Origin: Rotaria socialis
Lineage: Eukaryota > Rotifera > Eurotatoria > Philodinida > Philodinidae
Length of the DNA stretch: 64,000 nt
Assembly: GCA_905331475.1 (NCBI GenBank)
Contig: CAJNYU010002009.1
Span: forward strand, 48,800 to 112,799
Direction: 5' to 3'
Shown here: positions 36,604 through 60,991 of the stretch, piece after piece
Layout of the letters: every line of letters starts with the position of its first letter
Position numbering within the stretch: the first letter of the stretch is position 1
Position numbers and translations under genes: made by a program
Notes under the pieces: generated by a model
What the model was told of the DNA's origin: nothing
Databases searched by the model: none
The model's input: the letters and a program-made list of their open reading frames with translations, nothing else

Positions 36604-38027
36604 TTTAACAATAACTTTATTTTTCAACAAAGATATGCAACATCAATGAACAATATAATCGCCATTATTTTCAACAACATTCGCCCATCTTTCTGACAAT
36701 AGTTCAATTCCACGTCTGTAGAAACTACTCGGTTTTGATTCGAAAAAGGCAGCGAGATCGAGTTTCAGCTCATCGAAGTCTTCGTAGTGTTTATTGCACA
36801 AGTAGTTACGAAGAGATAGGAACAGATGACAATCGGATGGTGCAAGGTCTGGTGACCACGGCGGGTGCGGAAGAACTTCCCATTCTAACTGTTCGATTTT
36901 TTGCTGAGTCAACTGTGCCACATGAGGTCGACTATTGTCATGGAGAAGGATGACGGCTTTTTGATTCGCCAAAGCCGGTCGCTTTTGACATAGAACTTCA
37001 TTCAATCGCTGCAATTGTTGAGAGTAGACATTGGCGGTAATCGTTTGATTGATATATAACAGCTCGAAATAGATGACGCCTTTCATATACCACCAGATGC
37101 ACAACATTATCTTCTTTGGATGCATGTCTGTTTTTATATTTGGAAATGGCTTTTGGCCAGGATCAAGCCACTGCCTCCTGCGGCACATGTTGACATAACA
37201 CACCCATTTTTCATCTCCAGTGACAATTCGATCCAAAAAGTGCTTATGCTTTTGCCTGGATAGCAAAGAAGCACAAATCGATGCTTACTGAACCAAGTTG
37301 TCTTTGGATAATTGGTGTGGAACTGAACGTCCATACTTATGTACCTTACCGAGAGCATGAAGATGACGCTCCACTGTCGAGTGATGACAGTTGAATTGTT
37401 CGGCTAATTCGCGTGTTGTTTGATGTGGATCAGCGTCGAGTAAACCTTGCAACGCTTCATCGTCAAAGTCCACAGGTCGCCCGGAACGAGGTTTATCTGT
37501 CAAAGTGGCATCTTTGGAACGGAACTTGGAAAACCATCGGTAACAAGTGGAACTGCCGACCGCTTCCTCGCCATATACCGCTTGAATATTCTTTGTTGCT
37601 TCAGGTGCTGTTGAGCCTCGATCAAATTCGTAGAGCATACTGTGGCGAATATGAATGTTTTTTTTATCCATTTAATCATAAACAAGGTAACAAGGGAATA
37701 GAAGAGAATATATATAAAGCTATAACAGCATGACGTATTACAACATACGCAAAAGAAATGTTATTATGTAATAGATATATTATTGCGTAATAAGGACAGA
37801 AGCGATCAAGGTAACAGAAGCGATCAAGGTCAATTTCAATGTTTTTTTGACCTTTAGAGAACAAGAACGAATGTATAGTAGTGAGATGAAAGTAAATGGA
37901 AGAACAAAAGAAATACACATAAAACAATGGCGATTATATTGTTGATTGATGTTGCATATCTTTGTTGAAAAATAAAGTTATTGTTAAACCAGAAAAAAAA
38001 ATTCTCAGAACTTATGCGCCTACAGGA
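36565..38027 (-). mobile_element. mariner (Tc1/mariner) DNA transposon, 1463 bp
   Basis: Flanked by TA on both sides (36563-36564 and 38028-38029), the usual mariner target duplication. The ends are inverted repeats that stay nearly identical for about 100 bp: left 36565 to about 36668, right about 37924-38027, starting TCC(C/T)GT(T/A)GGCGCATAAG. It carries a minus-strand transposase (37671-36643). Between the transposase start and the right repeat lies a non-coding stretch with a tandem word AGAAGCGATCAAGGT (about 37798-37830). It sits inside the FG-GAP coding region. Confidence 0.93.
36643..37671 (-). pseudogene. mariner transposase with one premature stop
   Basis: A cut-and-paste transposase of the mariner group, 343 codons in one frame. 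The N-terminal part has the paired helix-turn-helix DNA-binding region (RHSMLYEFDRGSTAPEAT, TCYRWFSKFRSKD, KPRSGRP, HHSTVERHLHALGKVHKYG). The catalytic part has TGDEKW (first Asp), LLHDNSRPH (second) and SPDLAPSDCHLF (third), fitting DD34D spacing. The reading is interrupted once, by TAA at 37287-37285 after ...SKDNLVQ, and continues in the same frame (ASICASLLS). The stop could come from a single CAA to TAA change. All three catalytic Asp are present, so only this stop separates the copy from an open transposase; no frameshift was seen. Confidence 0.88.
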
Positions 38028-38029
38028 TA

Positions 38030-39873
38030 CTTCGGATAGCAACGACATAAGTATACTACTTTAGCATAACAGAGGATTCTTAAAGAATGAAATGACCTAC
38101 GCATCTGGTGGTGCCTCTGAATTACGATATGCAGTGACTAGTGACATAAACGATGACGGTCGACTCGATCTCATAGTTACTAATCAAGGTACTAATAGTA
38201 TAGGTATTTTGTTTGGATATGGCAATGGCACTTTTCTGAGTCAACTGATTTTAAATACAGGATCCAACTCTCATCCATCGTCTATGGCCTTAGGTTATTT
38301 CAATCATGACAATCAGTTAGATGTCGCTGTGGCTTATGATGGTACGAAGAATGCAGATATTTGGCTTGCCAATGGCAAGGGAACCTTGATGCGTCAAACA
38401 AGTGATGGAGTTCGTTTTGTTTCTACCCCACTTTCTATCGCATCTAGTGATCTCAATAATGATGGACTATCAGAAATTGTAGTGGCATATAGTGACAGTG
38501 ATAGTTTAGATATCTTGGTTACATACCAAAATGTTTCTTTTACCAATGGTATACGATATTCAGCTGGTTCGTCTCCAAAATCAGTAGCTTTTGGAGATTT
38601 TAACAACGATAATCGACTGGATATTGTTGTCGCCAATTCAGACAGCAACTATACGAGTGTCTTTCTTGGATATGGCAATGGCTCTTTTACTCATCAAAGA
38701 AGATATTCAACTGGTTCGTCTCCATACTCTGTGGCTGTTGGTGATTTCAATAGCGATACTCGACTGGATATCGTTATCGCCAACTATTTGAGTGATGATG
38801 TGAGTGTATTTTTTGGGGATGGTAATGGTTATTTTTCCGAAGAAACCAGATATTCAACTGGCTATCTTCCACGATCGATAGCTGTTGGCGATTTCAACAG
38901 CGATACTCGACTAGATATCGTTGTTGCCAATTCGTACAGCGATAATGTGAGCGTCTTTCTTGGAAATGGCAATGGTTCTTTTGCCAATGATACATGGTAT
39001 TCAACTGGCTCGGAGCCACATTATGTCGCCGTCGGCGATTTCAACAACGACACTGAGCTGGATATCGTTGTGGTCAATTATTTTAATCATGATATGAGTG
39101 TTCTACTTGGATATGGTAATGGGTCTTTTGCAAATGAAACTAGGTATTCAACTGGTCCTCTTCCACAATGTGTAGCTGTCGGTGATTTAAATAACGACAC
39201 TCGACTGGATATAGTTATCGCAAATTCTGGCAGCAATGATGCGAGTGTTCTTCTTGGACTCGTCAACATAGGATTTGTAAACGAAAGTACAATCACAACA
39301 GGTAATGGCTCGAAACCACGCTCTTTTGTCATTGGTGATTTCAATAATGATTCCCGAATGGACATCGTTGCCGCCAACTCTGGTTCTAACAACATTAGTA
39401 TTTTTCTTGGGCACGAGAATTTGATTTTTCTCAATCCAACGACATATGCAACTGGCTCTAGACCTATGTCGATAGCTGCGGGTGATTTCAGTAACGATGT
39501 CCAACTCGATCTTATCGTTGTTAATTATGACTCGGAGAGTGTGAGTATTTTTCTGGGGTATGGTAATGGTTCTTTTGCAACTCAGAAAACATATTCAACA
39601 GGATCTAACTCCTATCCGTACTTCGTAACTGTTGGTGATTTTAACAACGATACCATACTAGATATTGTCGTCGCTAATCAAGGTACTAATAATTTAGGAA
39701 TATTTCTTGGATATGACAAAGGCACGTTCCCAAATATGATTCTATATCCGATGGGTTATGGATCTCTCCCATTCTTTATTGTGGTTGGTGATTTTAATAA
39801 TGACAGAAAGTTAGATTTCGCCGTAGCCAATAATGGTACTGATAGCTTATCGATTCTTTTACAAAAATGTTAA
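38030..39873 (+). CDS. FG-GAP/VCBS-repeat protein, 3' half (downstream of the mariner)
   Basis: Continuation of the gene at 34302. Right after the transposon the sequence reads SDSNDISILL, the typical end of a blade, then one TAG. It then continues in the same frame through NEMTYASGG into an open stretch (ATG 38092 to TAA 39873, 593 residues) holding about 12 further blades (DINDDGRLDLIV, DFNSDTRLDIVV, GYGNGSF and variants). It ends in a half blade plus SILLQKC, with no second transmembrane segment. Together with the 5' half the original protein would have had about 25 blades. By itself it has no signal peptide or anchor, so if translated it would not reach the surface; most likely it is now a dead 3' fragment. 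Confidence 0.75.
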
Positions 39874-40143
39874 TAAGAAACGTGCTTCGCTGTTTTAGTA
39901 CGAATCTACCATATTATATTACACGTAGATCTTGAGACTGTGGCATTAGAGCATGCGATCAATGGTTGCAAATACTGATCAAATCGTATGGATAATTTTT
40001 TCTCTAAATACTGCCATTGATTATTCATGATTCATCGCAACATATTTGTTAAACTTCGCTGAGAATCTTTCATAGCATAGAAATATTCATTCAAAAATGA
40101 AACGAATTTTTTTATCAACTGTGACGTATGCATTTCTTTGTTC

Positions 40144-40179
<36 letters not shown>

Positions 40180-40515
40180 CCTCTGATCTATCAATATGTA
40201 TATATATTTATATATATATAGAGAGAGAATATATATTCATTTTCTCTTTTCTGCACACACACACAAGCAATGTGAACGACAACCATAAAACAAAATTTAA
40301 AAAAATTAAAACAAGAAAAAAGAAAGCGACTAAAAGTGAACGTGGTATATTGTCAAATAATCAAGATGTTTACATTTTTTCAATCCGATCATTTGACAGC
40401 AAAAAAATTATATAAAGAAGAGGACTAGGCTTTTCTTCAAAAAAAAAAGAAATAAAATGACAAAACAAATTTAGCCTATTATATATATCTATATATAAGT
40501 GGATGAAAAAGATAT
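39874..40515. other. Convergent intergenic spacer with (TA)n microsatellite
   Basis: Lies between the 3' ends of the FG-GAP gene (+) and the KANK gene (-). It contains alternating TA tracts at about 40149-40178 and 40199-40221. No gene was seen. Confidence 0.6.
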
Positions 40516-51293
<10,778 letters not shown>

Positions 51294-54200
51294 GGTTGAC
51301 AAGTGACAAGCAAAAGATAGATACCTATCTAATTATTAATGCAAACGGCGACAATATTGATGATGAGTGCATCGTACTAGAACGAAAAGAATAAAGACTG
51401 AATGCATACATATACATACATGTAAAAGAGAATGGTAATGAAGCATAATTTAATGAATATTAGATTGTACATTTCCTGTCAAAAATGACATTTGAATGAG
51501 CTTTAAAGATTTTCATCGACCTTAACAAAATTGATAAATATATACGTACATATATATTTTTTTCATCACTTTTATTGAAAATAATATGACAAAGAAAATT
51601 GATTTTCGTGTTTTATTGAAAAATACGATGTTTTGTTCGTTTAAATAAAAATAATTATTCAGACTTCAATAATCTATCATATAAAAAACTTCTTGAGACA
51701 TGTTATCAATTAATACGTATTAGATATATATAAATAATTATAAGTGTCATACGTCATTTAAAATAAGACAAATATGTAAATAATGAAACCATAGAAAATG
51801 TTCGAATCTTTAAAAACTTTCATGAAGAGAAAAATAAACAACTAATCACTTATTGATTTCTCACGATTATTTTTCAATGGCAAAACGAAACCGAATTTAA
51901 ATTAACAAAAAAATCATTTTGTTTTTCGTTTTGTCTTTCAAAACTGAATTAGCCATTTATATTGTTGCGATGTCTATTCATTAATCACAACATCAGAATG
52001 ATTTCTTATATAGATGCAATGTTTCTTTTTTTTTGTTTATTATCAAATATAAATGTCTAGTAAAACATTGTATCGAATTATTCTTGAAAGTAAATATTCG
52101 ATTTAAATTCTTGAACAACAAAAAAGGCAATACAATCCAGATGTTATCGATCAATGTCGCGATTTATTTAGACTGTAACTAGAGTTATGTAAGTTTTTCA
52201 CTGGCTCTTCTGTCAAATAAAAAGTATTTTATAAAAGAACGATCAAGTGTTTCATATCATGAAATTCGATATTTTAAAATGTAATAAGCAAAATTTCTCA
52301 TTGAACTATTTTACTGAGGTTAAATTCAAATTTGTTTTTATATATAAAATCACTATTCAAGAAAAAAAAAAGCAACTGAATCTTATTCTAATTGAGAATA
52401 TTTAGATTGGCGAAGAGAAAAAAAATGAAAACCTACGATTTTTACTGATTGCAAGACGTAATCGTATGATACAGCCAACTCAACTAATTTTTATATTTGC
52501 ATGACATGCAAAAAGAAAAGTGTAGCATTTTACGGCTTACGAAGGATTAAGAACATGCAAAAAAAAATGCATCGATGTTTTATCTCTCGAACTTTAGAAT
52601 GCTTTCTACAACCCGTCACATGAGAAACAAACAAAGGAAAGAATAAAAAGAAATCGACTGTTGCTCACGTTGGTATGAATGAATGCTTGAAGAAGAAAAC
52701 CGCAATGCGTCTAATGCGCGTCGTTCCTCCTTTCACTTACCTATTATATAAAATAGTGCAATTCGATTAATGTAGAAAAACTCTCGCAAGGTTCTATGAA
52801 TTCATAATGAACCAGAACCATTATACACGCATTTATCATGAAGGTTAATGATAGTTTCATGCTGTTTAAATCGAGAAAAAATCAATCATTAAACCGGAAA
52901 AAAACACGTTTGCCGATTTGCGACTAATCTTGAACACTAACCACGTACTATTTAAATGCAATGAATGATAACAAATTAAAAAGCAACAAAAAAAAGAAAA
53001 GTTTCGATAAAAAGGAAGCATCCTTGGACATCGACAAACAACCTGATAAGAAGTCAAATTGTACGAGATTTATTTCCGATTAAGTACGTTATAATAGATC
53101 ATAGCGTACATTTAAAGATACACTTGAATACCGTTAGAAGAAAAATGTAGACAAAAGAAAAGGTGGTCTGGTAGAGACGGATGAATGAATGGACGTAAAG
53201 AAGAAGAAGAAAAAATAGAAAGAAGAGAAAAAACGACCACCAATGTTGGCATAAAGGCAAACGACACTTTCTCTTTTTTCCTCATCTTAACGACGATTGT
53301 AAAACGAGAAAGAAAAAGCGGAAAGAAGTGATGATGAACATGAACAAAAAAAAACGTGTTGAGTATATGGAGCAGTAGTTATTATATTCTTTTCTTTCCT
53401 TGTTTCAACAGTATATTTTACATCACTTGTCTTTCAAAAAAATCAGCGAATTGATGATGATATGCAAAGACAAGAGACCTTGAATTCAAGTTCACTTATT
53501 GTTAGACGTCTTTTCTTTCTTTTTCTCTCACTTTCTTATTAACTATTTACTCGAATACGCCAACGATATATTTATATGTATATTAAAATACGCGTATTCG
53601 TTTTCACTCTAATGAAAAATGAAGTAAGACACCAGTATTTTGTATTTTACAAATATTTGTTTTATAAACTAAAGAGTCTCTACAGTGCAACTTACCTAGT
53701 ATTTCACTCACGATTAGTATTGCCCGTGAAATGAATCGTTTTCTATGATTCAGAGAACTAAATCGAGAAAAAAAGAGGCGTTGCAAATGTGATGGAAAAA
53801 AGCAATAGAATAGAATAGAGCATGGCAATATGGTGCCCAATGTCAAAAACAGATGCGACTATGAATTGCCTTTCATACTCGCGGTTTTATTTTTTATATT
53901 CGACTAGCAGCAGACACACACACACACACACACAAAATGAATCAGAAAAGGAGAAGAGAATAGACGACAGACTGATTTGGCAGACGTCTTTCAAAAAAAA
54001 AGTGATGGTATGTTTGACTTTCGGATATAGTTTTATGCAAACGAGAGGATCGACAGTAATAGAGGGAATAAAAAAAGAGAACGTGAAAAAGGAAGAATCT
54101 AACCACATAACATAATGTAAATTCTTCTTGCTTCGCTTGAATGTTTTTTTTTATGTAAAAAACACGAGAGAAACAAAAGCAAATACTTAACACACATACT

Positions 54201-57200
54201 TATTCATTCAATCTGAAATACATAATAAAAAAAACCAAAATAGATCTGTATATTTAACCATGTCCCGAGAGAAAAAAACCTGAGGATACAACTTCGTCTC
54301 TTCTCGTTTACTTACGTGTCTCCGTATTCACACATAAACAATGCAAAAGGTTTTTCTTTTTTTTTGAAAATGTATGCATATGTGAAAGCATAGAAAAAAA
54401 AGAGAGAGAGAGAAAACGCGAGAGCGAAATACAGGTTTTTTGTCATCTGTACATCATCTATCTTATGTTCAATGATAAACGGTTACAGGTAGATACGATG
54501 AACATGTCCATTTACGCTACGGATATTACCTTGAATTCTCGTTTTTTTTTCTTATGTATCTATCTATATATATTGATGATTGTTTAACTCTCTATAGCTC
54601 AATAATGAAAAGTTGATAGGACCAATGCATGTAAAATTTCGGTTACATCCATATCGAAGAGAGCATCATTATGATCCAATGAATAGAATGAATAAGAGAA
54701 GTAGAATAAAGTGACTACGCCTACCGATATTATTACTAGATCGTTTCCTTTTCTTCTCTATAATGATAGTCATCGTGATGACAATGATAGTGTAACAAAT
54801 ATGAGAGGAGTAAGAAATAACAAATATATACTAGAGTTCGATATATGCTCACGTAATTCAATACCATATATATACACACATATATATGTGTATATATATG
54901 TATATATAAGCATATACCTGCACGCGTAAAGCGAAAAGAAAAGGTTTACTTTCGTAAAAATGACACACTGAGCGAAAGAAAATAATAATATGCAAATTTG
55001 ACTACGACTCACTTTCTATTTCGCTCACTCTTCTTCTCGATAAAAATTTGCAAGGTGTTAAATTGCGTATTAAACCTACAAATGCTCAATATCACAACAT
55101 CGTGCTCAAGTTAGTGTGATAAATATTTTAGTGTGTACTTCCATCAATGACATATAAATTTTTATGATTTGTAAAATAAGGATTAACTATAGGTTATTAA
55201 ACTAATATATATATATATATCCTTCGGCTTTCTAATTATATGATTAAATATCAAAGATTATTAGACGATATTCAAGGCTACAAAAAAGCAACAAGTGTAT
55301 AATATAAAATAAGCACGATATCTGACTTTCTTTTGATATAGACAGAAAAGAAAATATGTTTGTACGTTTCTTGCTTCATTTCATTTACAAGGTTAACTGA
55401 TTTCAATCGAGGTTGTATACCCTTTTTATTTCTTACTCCAAAAAAAAATAATCTATGTATATCATATGCTATTGATTTAAGTCGTAAGTTTTACAAAGAA
55501 AAACAAAGTCTTGATCGAATTTACATGCCGACAAGACAAATGTGAATACATATAATTTTCACTACTGGAAGCTCTATTAAATCAAATCACATCACCATTG
55601 AAGACTTAACTATATAGCATAATCAATACAATATTTTCTTTTCTCTTTCGAACTTCTTACAAAACGATTACTGTAAAAGAATTCATGATAGAAGTGAACG
55701 AATCTATTTGATGAGTGCTTTTAATCTCAAGTATATATGAAAAGATAAGGATAGAAGGGAAGAAGAAAAAATGCCTTTCAATAATTAGCTCTCAACATAA
55801 TCGAGAAAAGAAAGCAGCAATATCGAAGTGTAGACTCAAAATTTTTTGATGATCTTAGACTCTATTTGACATGTAACAAAACTTCATGTTCAATAATACT
55901 AATTTCGAATATATACGACGTGCTCTTTTGCAATGTGTCTGGTTATTGTATTTACTTATGCATATCGACTGCAGCTGATCATCATGTCAATTAGCCGAAT
56001 AGCAAATATATAAGAGATTTACTTATCTTTCTAGCAAGATCAAATAGTAAAGTTTATTACGTATATAGTAGAATATCGTCTTACAATGATTTTTAAACAG
56101 CAGGTAGAGAAAGAAAAATATAATCATGAAATATGAAATAGATACGTATCTATCAAATCGTCATCATATTGAATATAAAATTTGACACTCTGTTTGACAT
56201 ATAACTTTCAAAAGTTGATGAAATCGCTTTGTTTTGTAATGATGGAACAACTGTTTAAAGATGGAATTTCAAACATTTTCTTTTTCGTCTCCATGTTCGA
56301 GTTCAGTTGAAGAACAACAAAATAATCTTAACTTAATCTATCAATTATATGTAATTCTTAATATGAACTGATTTCCTAAGGGAATTCAAGATGATGATCA
56401 AAAGTATTTGTTAGTTTAATTATATCACTCGCGTCGCCTGAGGATAAACCACGCTGTGGGTTCTTGTAAATACGTTAATTTAGTTCACGCATCCATACAT
56501 TAACTGAGGAGAAAAATTATTGAAATAAAGAAACATAGACATTCTTCTAGATTGAGTGAGGATGTCCTAAGGAAATAAACGATAGATCTGTTAGATTGAT
56601 TATCATACAAACTAAGTCTACGATAAAGAAATTCTAAGGCTTCTTTTTATCAGATATTCTGATTTTTTCCAAACTGTTGATTTCTACGATTCAGATAGGC
56701 CCAGGTTTCTGTTTTTGAATACATCGGTTTTTAGATGATCTCTTAATCTTTGAGTTTGCAGCACGAATTACGCTAGCCGGATATTGCCTAGAAGCAAAAA
56801 TCTTAGTTTTTCAATGCGAGAAAAATTTTAATTCAAGATAAATTTATCGTCTACAACTAATCAAAACTAGATAGTTTGCCATTGTTTGAAAACAACAACT
56901 TGACGCATGAAAAAATATTCTGGCAATTTTATTCGAAGCCATTCAGTTGATAAATCATTTGAGTATTTTACATTTTGCTTCTTCGACGAATTCAAATGTC
57001 CCTTTTTGGAACAAAAACAAAAATGAATCATAGATATGAAATCAACTCAGAAGTAAACCAGCATACTCATTGAAGAGTAAGATTTATCACCTGGAGGCGA
57101 TAAAATGACAAGTGATTGTGATACATACTAATCCATGACTCGTTTAGCTTCTCACTCTTATATTATTGTTTTTGACTCACACTTTTTTTTACATATTCAC

Positions 57201-58692
57201 ATAATAAACTAGACTCATATTTTTGCTTGTCCATGATCTTTCTCGTGAAGAGACTTACTATGCTTTTATTCAAGTGCTTCTCTTCTATCCAAATGTCATA
57301 GAATAATATGTGAAACCCTACCAAATTTGTATTGAAATCACGGAAAAAGTTGAGTAGACGATTTTCTTTTTTCTTCTATTTCATACATATAAACATTTGA
57401 AAAGTCACAACTTCGCTTGCATGCATCCACCGTTGGCAAGCGGAGAAACTCTTTTGTTTCTTTACGTTAAATATCATATGTTTTATTTCATAGCAACGAA
57501 GCAGTACATATTTTCATGAGTCATTCAATGACATTTTTCCTATTTTCAATGGAGTGATAATTTACTTGAAATATATCTTCTGTGAGCCACAAACTTTTTC
57601 ATCTGACTGTGAATATTGTTTTTCTAAATCAAATTCCTCGTCTATTATCTTTTGCATGAGTTAAGTGCCTTTGTTTTTCTTTCTCTCTTATGACTCAAAT
57701 GTGGCTTATGCACTCGACCTGATATTTATCCTTTGTTTTAAATGTAAGCATGCAGGAAAACAAAAGCATCACAATATTGATTTCATTTGCGTTAATGTTT
57801 ACTTGCTTCAAAACAAGAAAAAGAAGCTCACATTCTGAAACTTCTTTCATTTCATAATGGAATATTTGGCATATCCAAGATAAATATATGACTCGATAGT
57901 ATATAATCTACTTTTCGATGCCTGCAGGAAATACGGATAAATAAAAGAAGCCTTATCGTAGAGAAACCCAAAATGCATATGACTACTTGGAAAATGTAAT
58001 CGTACGTTGATGATGAAATTTTCTTTTTCAACTGCCTTTAATATATCGAACTTGAGAATTTATTTCGATGATTCACGAGTTCAACGCATGGGATTGCGCT
58101 ATTCGCCTATCAAGAGATTTTGATTTATTCTTTTCAATCAAGAATATTTAGAACTATGAACATTTTTGAAAAGTTTCTACTGTATTAACTACTCTCTATT
58201 CTTGTTGGTTAGCGTCAATCGTAACTAACTGAAAGAATTTCAGCTGGACTGAAAACTATCAAAAGATAAGTGTTCGGTTAAATTCTATACTGTCGCTCAT
58301 TGAAATCCAATTATTTGAAAATGCTAATCATTTTATTTATCATATGAACAAAACATTTTCATTAACAAAAAATTAAGCAATAAAATATAAGTTAGCAGTA
58401 GTCAATAGAAATCAACTCGGAGTTTGTATTGATCAAATAGTGTTATACATTCTGAATATTTTCTTCTTCATAAACCAGTGTAGTTAAACGAAGAGAATAC
58501 GAATGATATATATATATATATATTGATTGTCTTTTATTTTACATATGTTTGACACAATAAAATACGATAGAATAATTGACTATTAATTTAATATACATAA
58601 AATCATTCAGTTGAGATGTGTCGTTCATACATAATATACCTGATTTGATAATATGATCATATTAATTGGGTATATTGATGCAATATTTTATG

Positions 58693-59030
58693 ATTTGTCA
58701 GTATCATTATTCGATGAACCAGATTGTGATGACGGATCGTAAGCTATTTCTTCAATGCCATACGCGTTTTGAGCTGTCTCTTCATCCATCGTTTAATTCA
58801 AAACTAAAACTTTTTCTGATCTCTCAACATGTTTTCATCCTCTATTTATATGTCGTCGAAGTTTACTTTTTGCTGCTAGACTAAAGTGACAGACTTCCGC
58901 ATTTGATTTTTCGTTGCACATGGGGTAAAATCCAACGTGATGAGTCATCAAACAGAGAAAAAATGCTACCATAAAAGAATATAGATGCAGAGGCGCAACT
59001 CTCCGGCACATTCGGATAGAAAAACTGCCA
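58693..59030 (-). other. Possible short minus-strand exons of unknown product
   Basis: After an acceptor-like TTGGCAG (about 59025) an open minus-strand frame reads FFYPNVPESCASASIFFYG, SIFSLFDDSSRWILPHVQRK and so on to a TAG near 58882. Slightly further along, ATG at 58794 (context AAACGATGG) opens a 33-codon frame, MDEETAQNAYGIEEIAYDPS followed by SQSGSSNNDTDKS, with TAA at 58693-58695. Both read more like protein than the surrounding AT-rich DNA, but I recognise no family and cannot join them in phase with confidence. Confidence 0.25.
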
Positions 59031-59526
59031 ATGTATGTAAAATATTATTACTGTTAGTAAATTACAACGAAATTACCAGTAGGTATTTATCAGTATCAAC
59101 GTAATTTTCTTCCAATGTTTAGTTTTATTCCACTAATACTAAATGAATAGGTTGAAAATTTTCTACCAAACAATATTTGTTTTATAAGTATAGTCTGTCG
59201 TCCAAGAAAAGGTGTCGATATAGATACAGACCGTTTAAAGTCACACTCCAACTTGTAATACATTATTTTTCTGTCAAAAATATAGATAACTTCCATGGAA
59301 TGACTACCGAAGATTGTTGATATTAACCAATTAAAATGCATATAACTATCGTGAATTAGATATTGAACATGAATGATCAATATAAATTATTTAAAACGAC
59401 CACTATCTGAAATGTGACTAGTTTAGTTTGTCATAAAATCAATTGACAGTTATCTGATTTCATTCTGATATTAGATACAGAAACAGGTACGATTATTATT
59501 TTCATTTGCTTGAAATTTAATTGTAT

Positions 59527-59527
59527 T

Positions 59528-59570
<43 letters not shown>
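59527..59570 (+). repeat. (TTTC)n microsatellite
   Basis: About eleven uninterrupted TTTC (GAAA on the other strand) units. This is a simple repeat with no coding role. Confidence 0.9.
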
Positions 59571-60991
59571 CGACGTAACAGAAGTACGCGTGTAGGTAGC
59601 TTAGAGTAACATCACAAAAACTTGTTTTGACTTTACTTTGAATAAGAGAAAGATGTTCAGCAATTAATAAATCATTGAAGAAGTGAAAAATATATTTAAA
59701 GAACATTAATGTCTCTAACATAATCTGTGTTGCCACACAATAAATTCACATAAAATCGTGAACATGTCAAAAAATATTCGACAAGTGAGTCTAACATATT
59801 TTGGTTCTTAGAAAATTACTCGAGCTACTCGAATGACATTCTGAATATCATCTCCTAAAACAAGTGAGCAGAATTCGCCGCAATTTCACCAAATATCAAG
59901 AAATGATCTTCTTCAAAAGATTCTGGTATATCATTGATAACTTTATTGGAAGATAACATTGGCTATCAACTTGAATCAACAAGAAAATCTTCTAGTCATT
60001 CATCTTTATTGTTGTCAAATTTAAGTCCGATTCAAAAATGATCAAAAGAATCTTACACATTCGAACACAGCATCATTTAAATGCTGCCAACGTCCATATC
60101 ATCAATACATCAACACTGATCATTATCTCACTGAGACAAATTCGTATCTATTCGCGTGATAAGAATATCAACAAAAACTAATTAAAAATAATGTTTATCC
60201 TTTTGACTTTTTTGATTTCATATAAAAATCGATTCAGTGCCAATAAAACTATGAAGGTTATTGCATGTGCAATGAAACTGATACGCAAGATGCAATGAGT
60301 GTACTTTTTCAATCGTGCAACAGCAGTGTCCAAGGACTGAGAAATAGGAATTCCTAATGTGTCGAGGAATTTCCAGTGCCGCTGTGATAATTCCTAGAGG
60401 AAATGGAATCAACTATTAGTTCCTTCACAGTTTCACCATTCACGAAAGTTGCGATATTGCTATTTTGAAAATAATTTTTGGATGAAATCATTGATTCTCA
60501 CAATTTTTCAAGTGAAAATGAGTGTAAGAACAAAAATTATTGTGAATATTCCATATTTTTACCTTTAGTATGCAAGGAACTGTACGGGAACTGATGAGGA
60601 ATTCCTAATCCTTAGTCCATGGATACCCCTCTTCAACGCACCCTTAATGCGCATGAATATGAGTCAATTTCAAAGTCACCTGAAAATCAACATAAATCAG
60701 CGATATACTAACTCCCACTCGAAAGTCAAACAACAGCATATTGCCAAATTGATATCTATTCTATCACAGATTTGAGCACTGGATGACTTCATTCAAACGA
60801 ACCATTCCAGAAACTTTCACTTCTATTCCATACAGATCAATCCTACCACAGAAACCGAATCTATGGAAACATGAAGCGGAATCCTTTATTGAAAGAACGA
60901 CATGATCTGTACACAGTTTGATGCATTGTACGATAGCAACTTTCGTGAACTTGTAAAAAAACATGCTGTTCAGTTGGCTTAGAACGTGCCA

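Larger units (their letters stand above)
51294..60991. other. Long AT-rich noncoding tract upstream of KANK
   Basis: About 9.7 kb without a recognised protein family. It probably includes the KANK promoter and 5' untranslated exons. Microsatellites: (AC)n at about 53915-53934, TA/TG tracts at about 54868-54910 and 55206-55221, TA at about 58508-58523, (TTTC)n at 59527-59570. One weak coding-like patch on the minus strand at 58693-59030 is listed separately. The word GGAATTCCTAAT occurs near 60350 and 60592. Confidence 0.5.
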
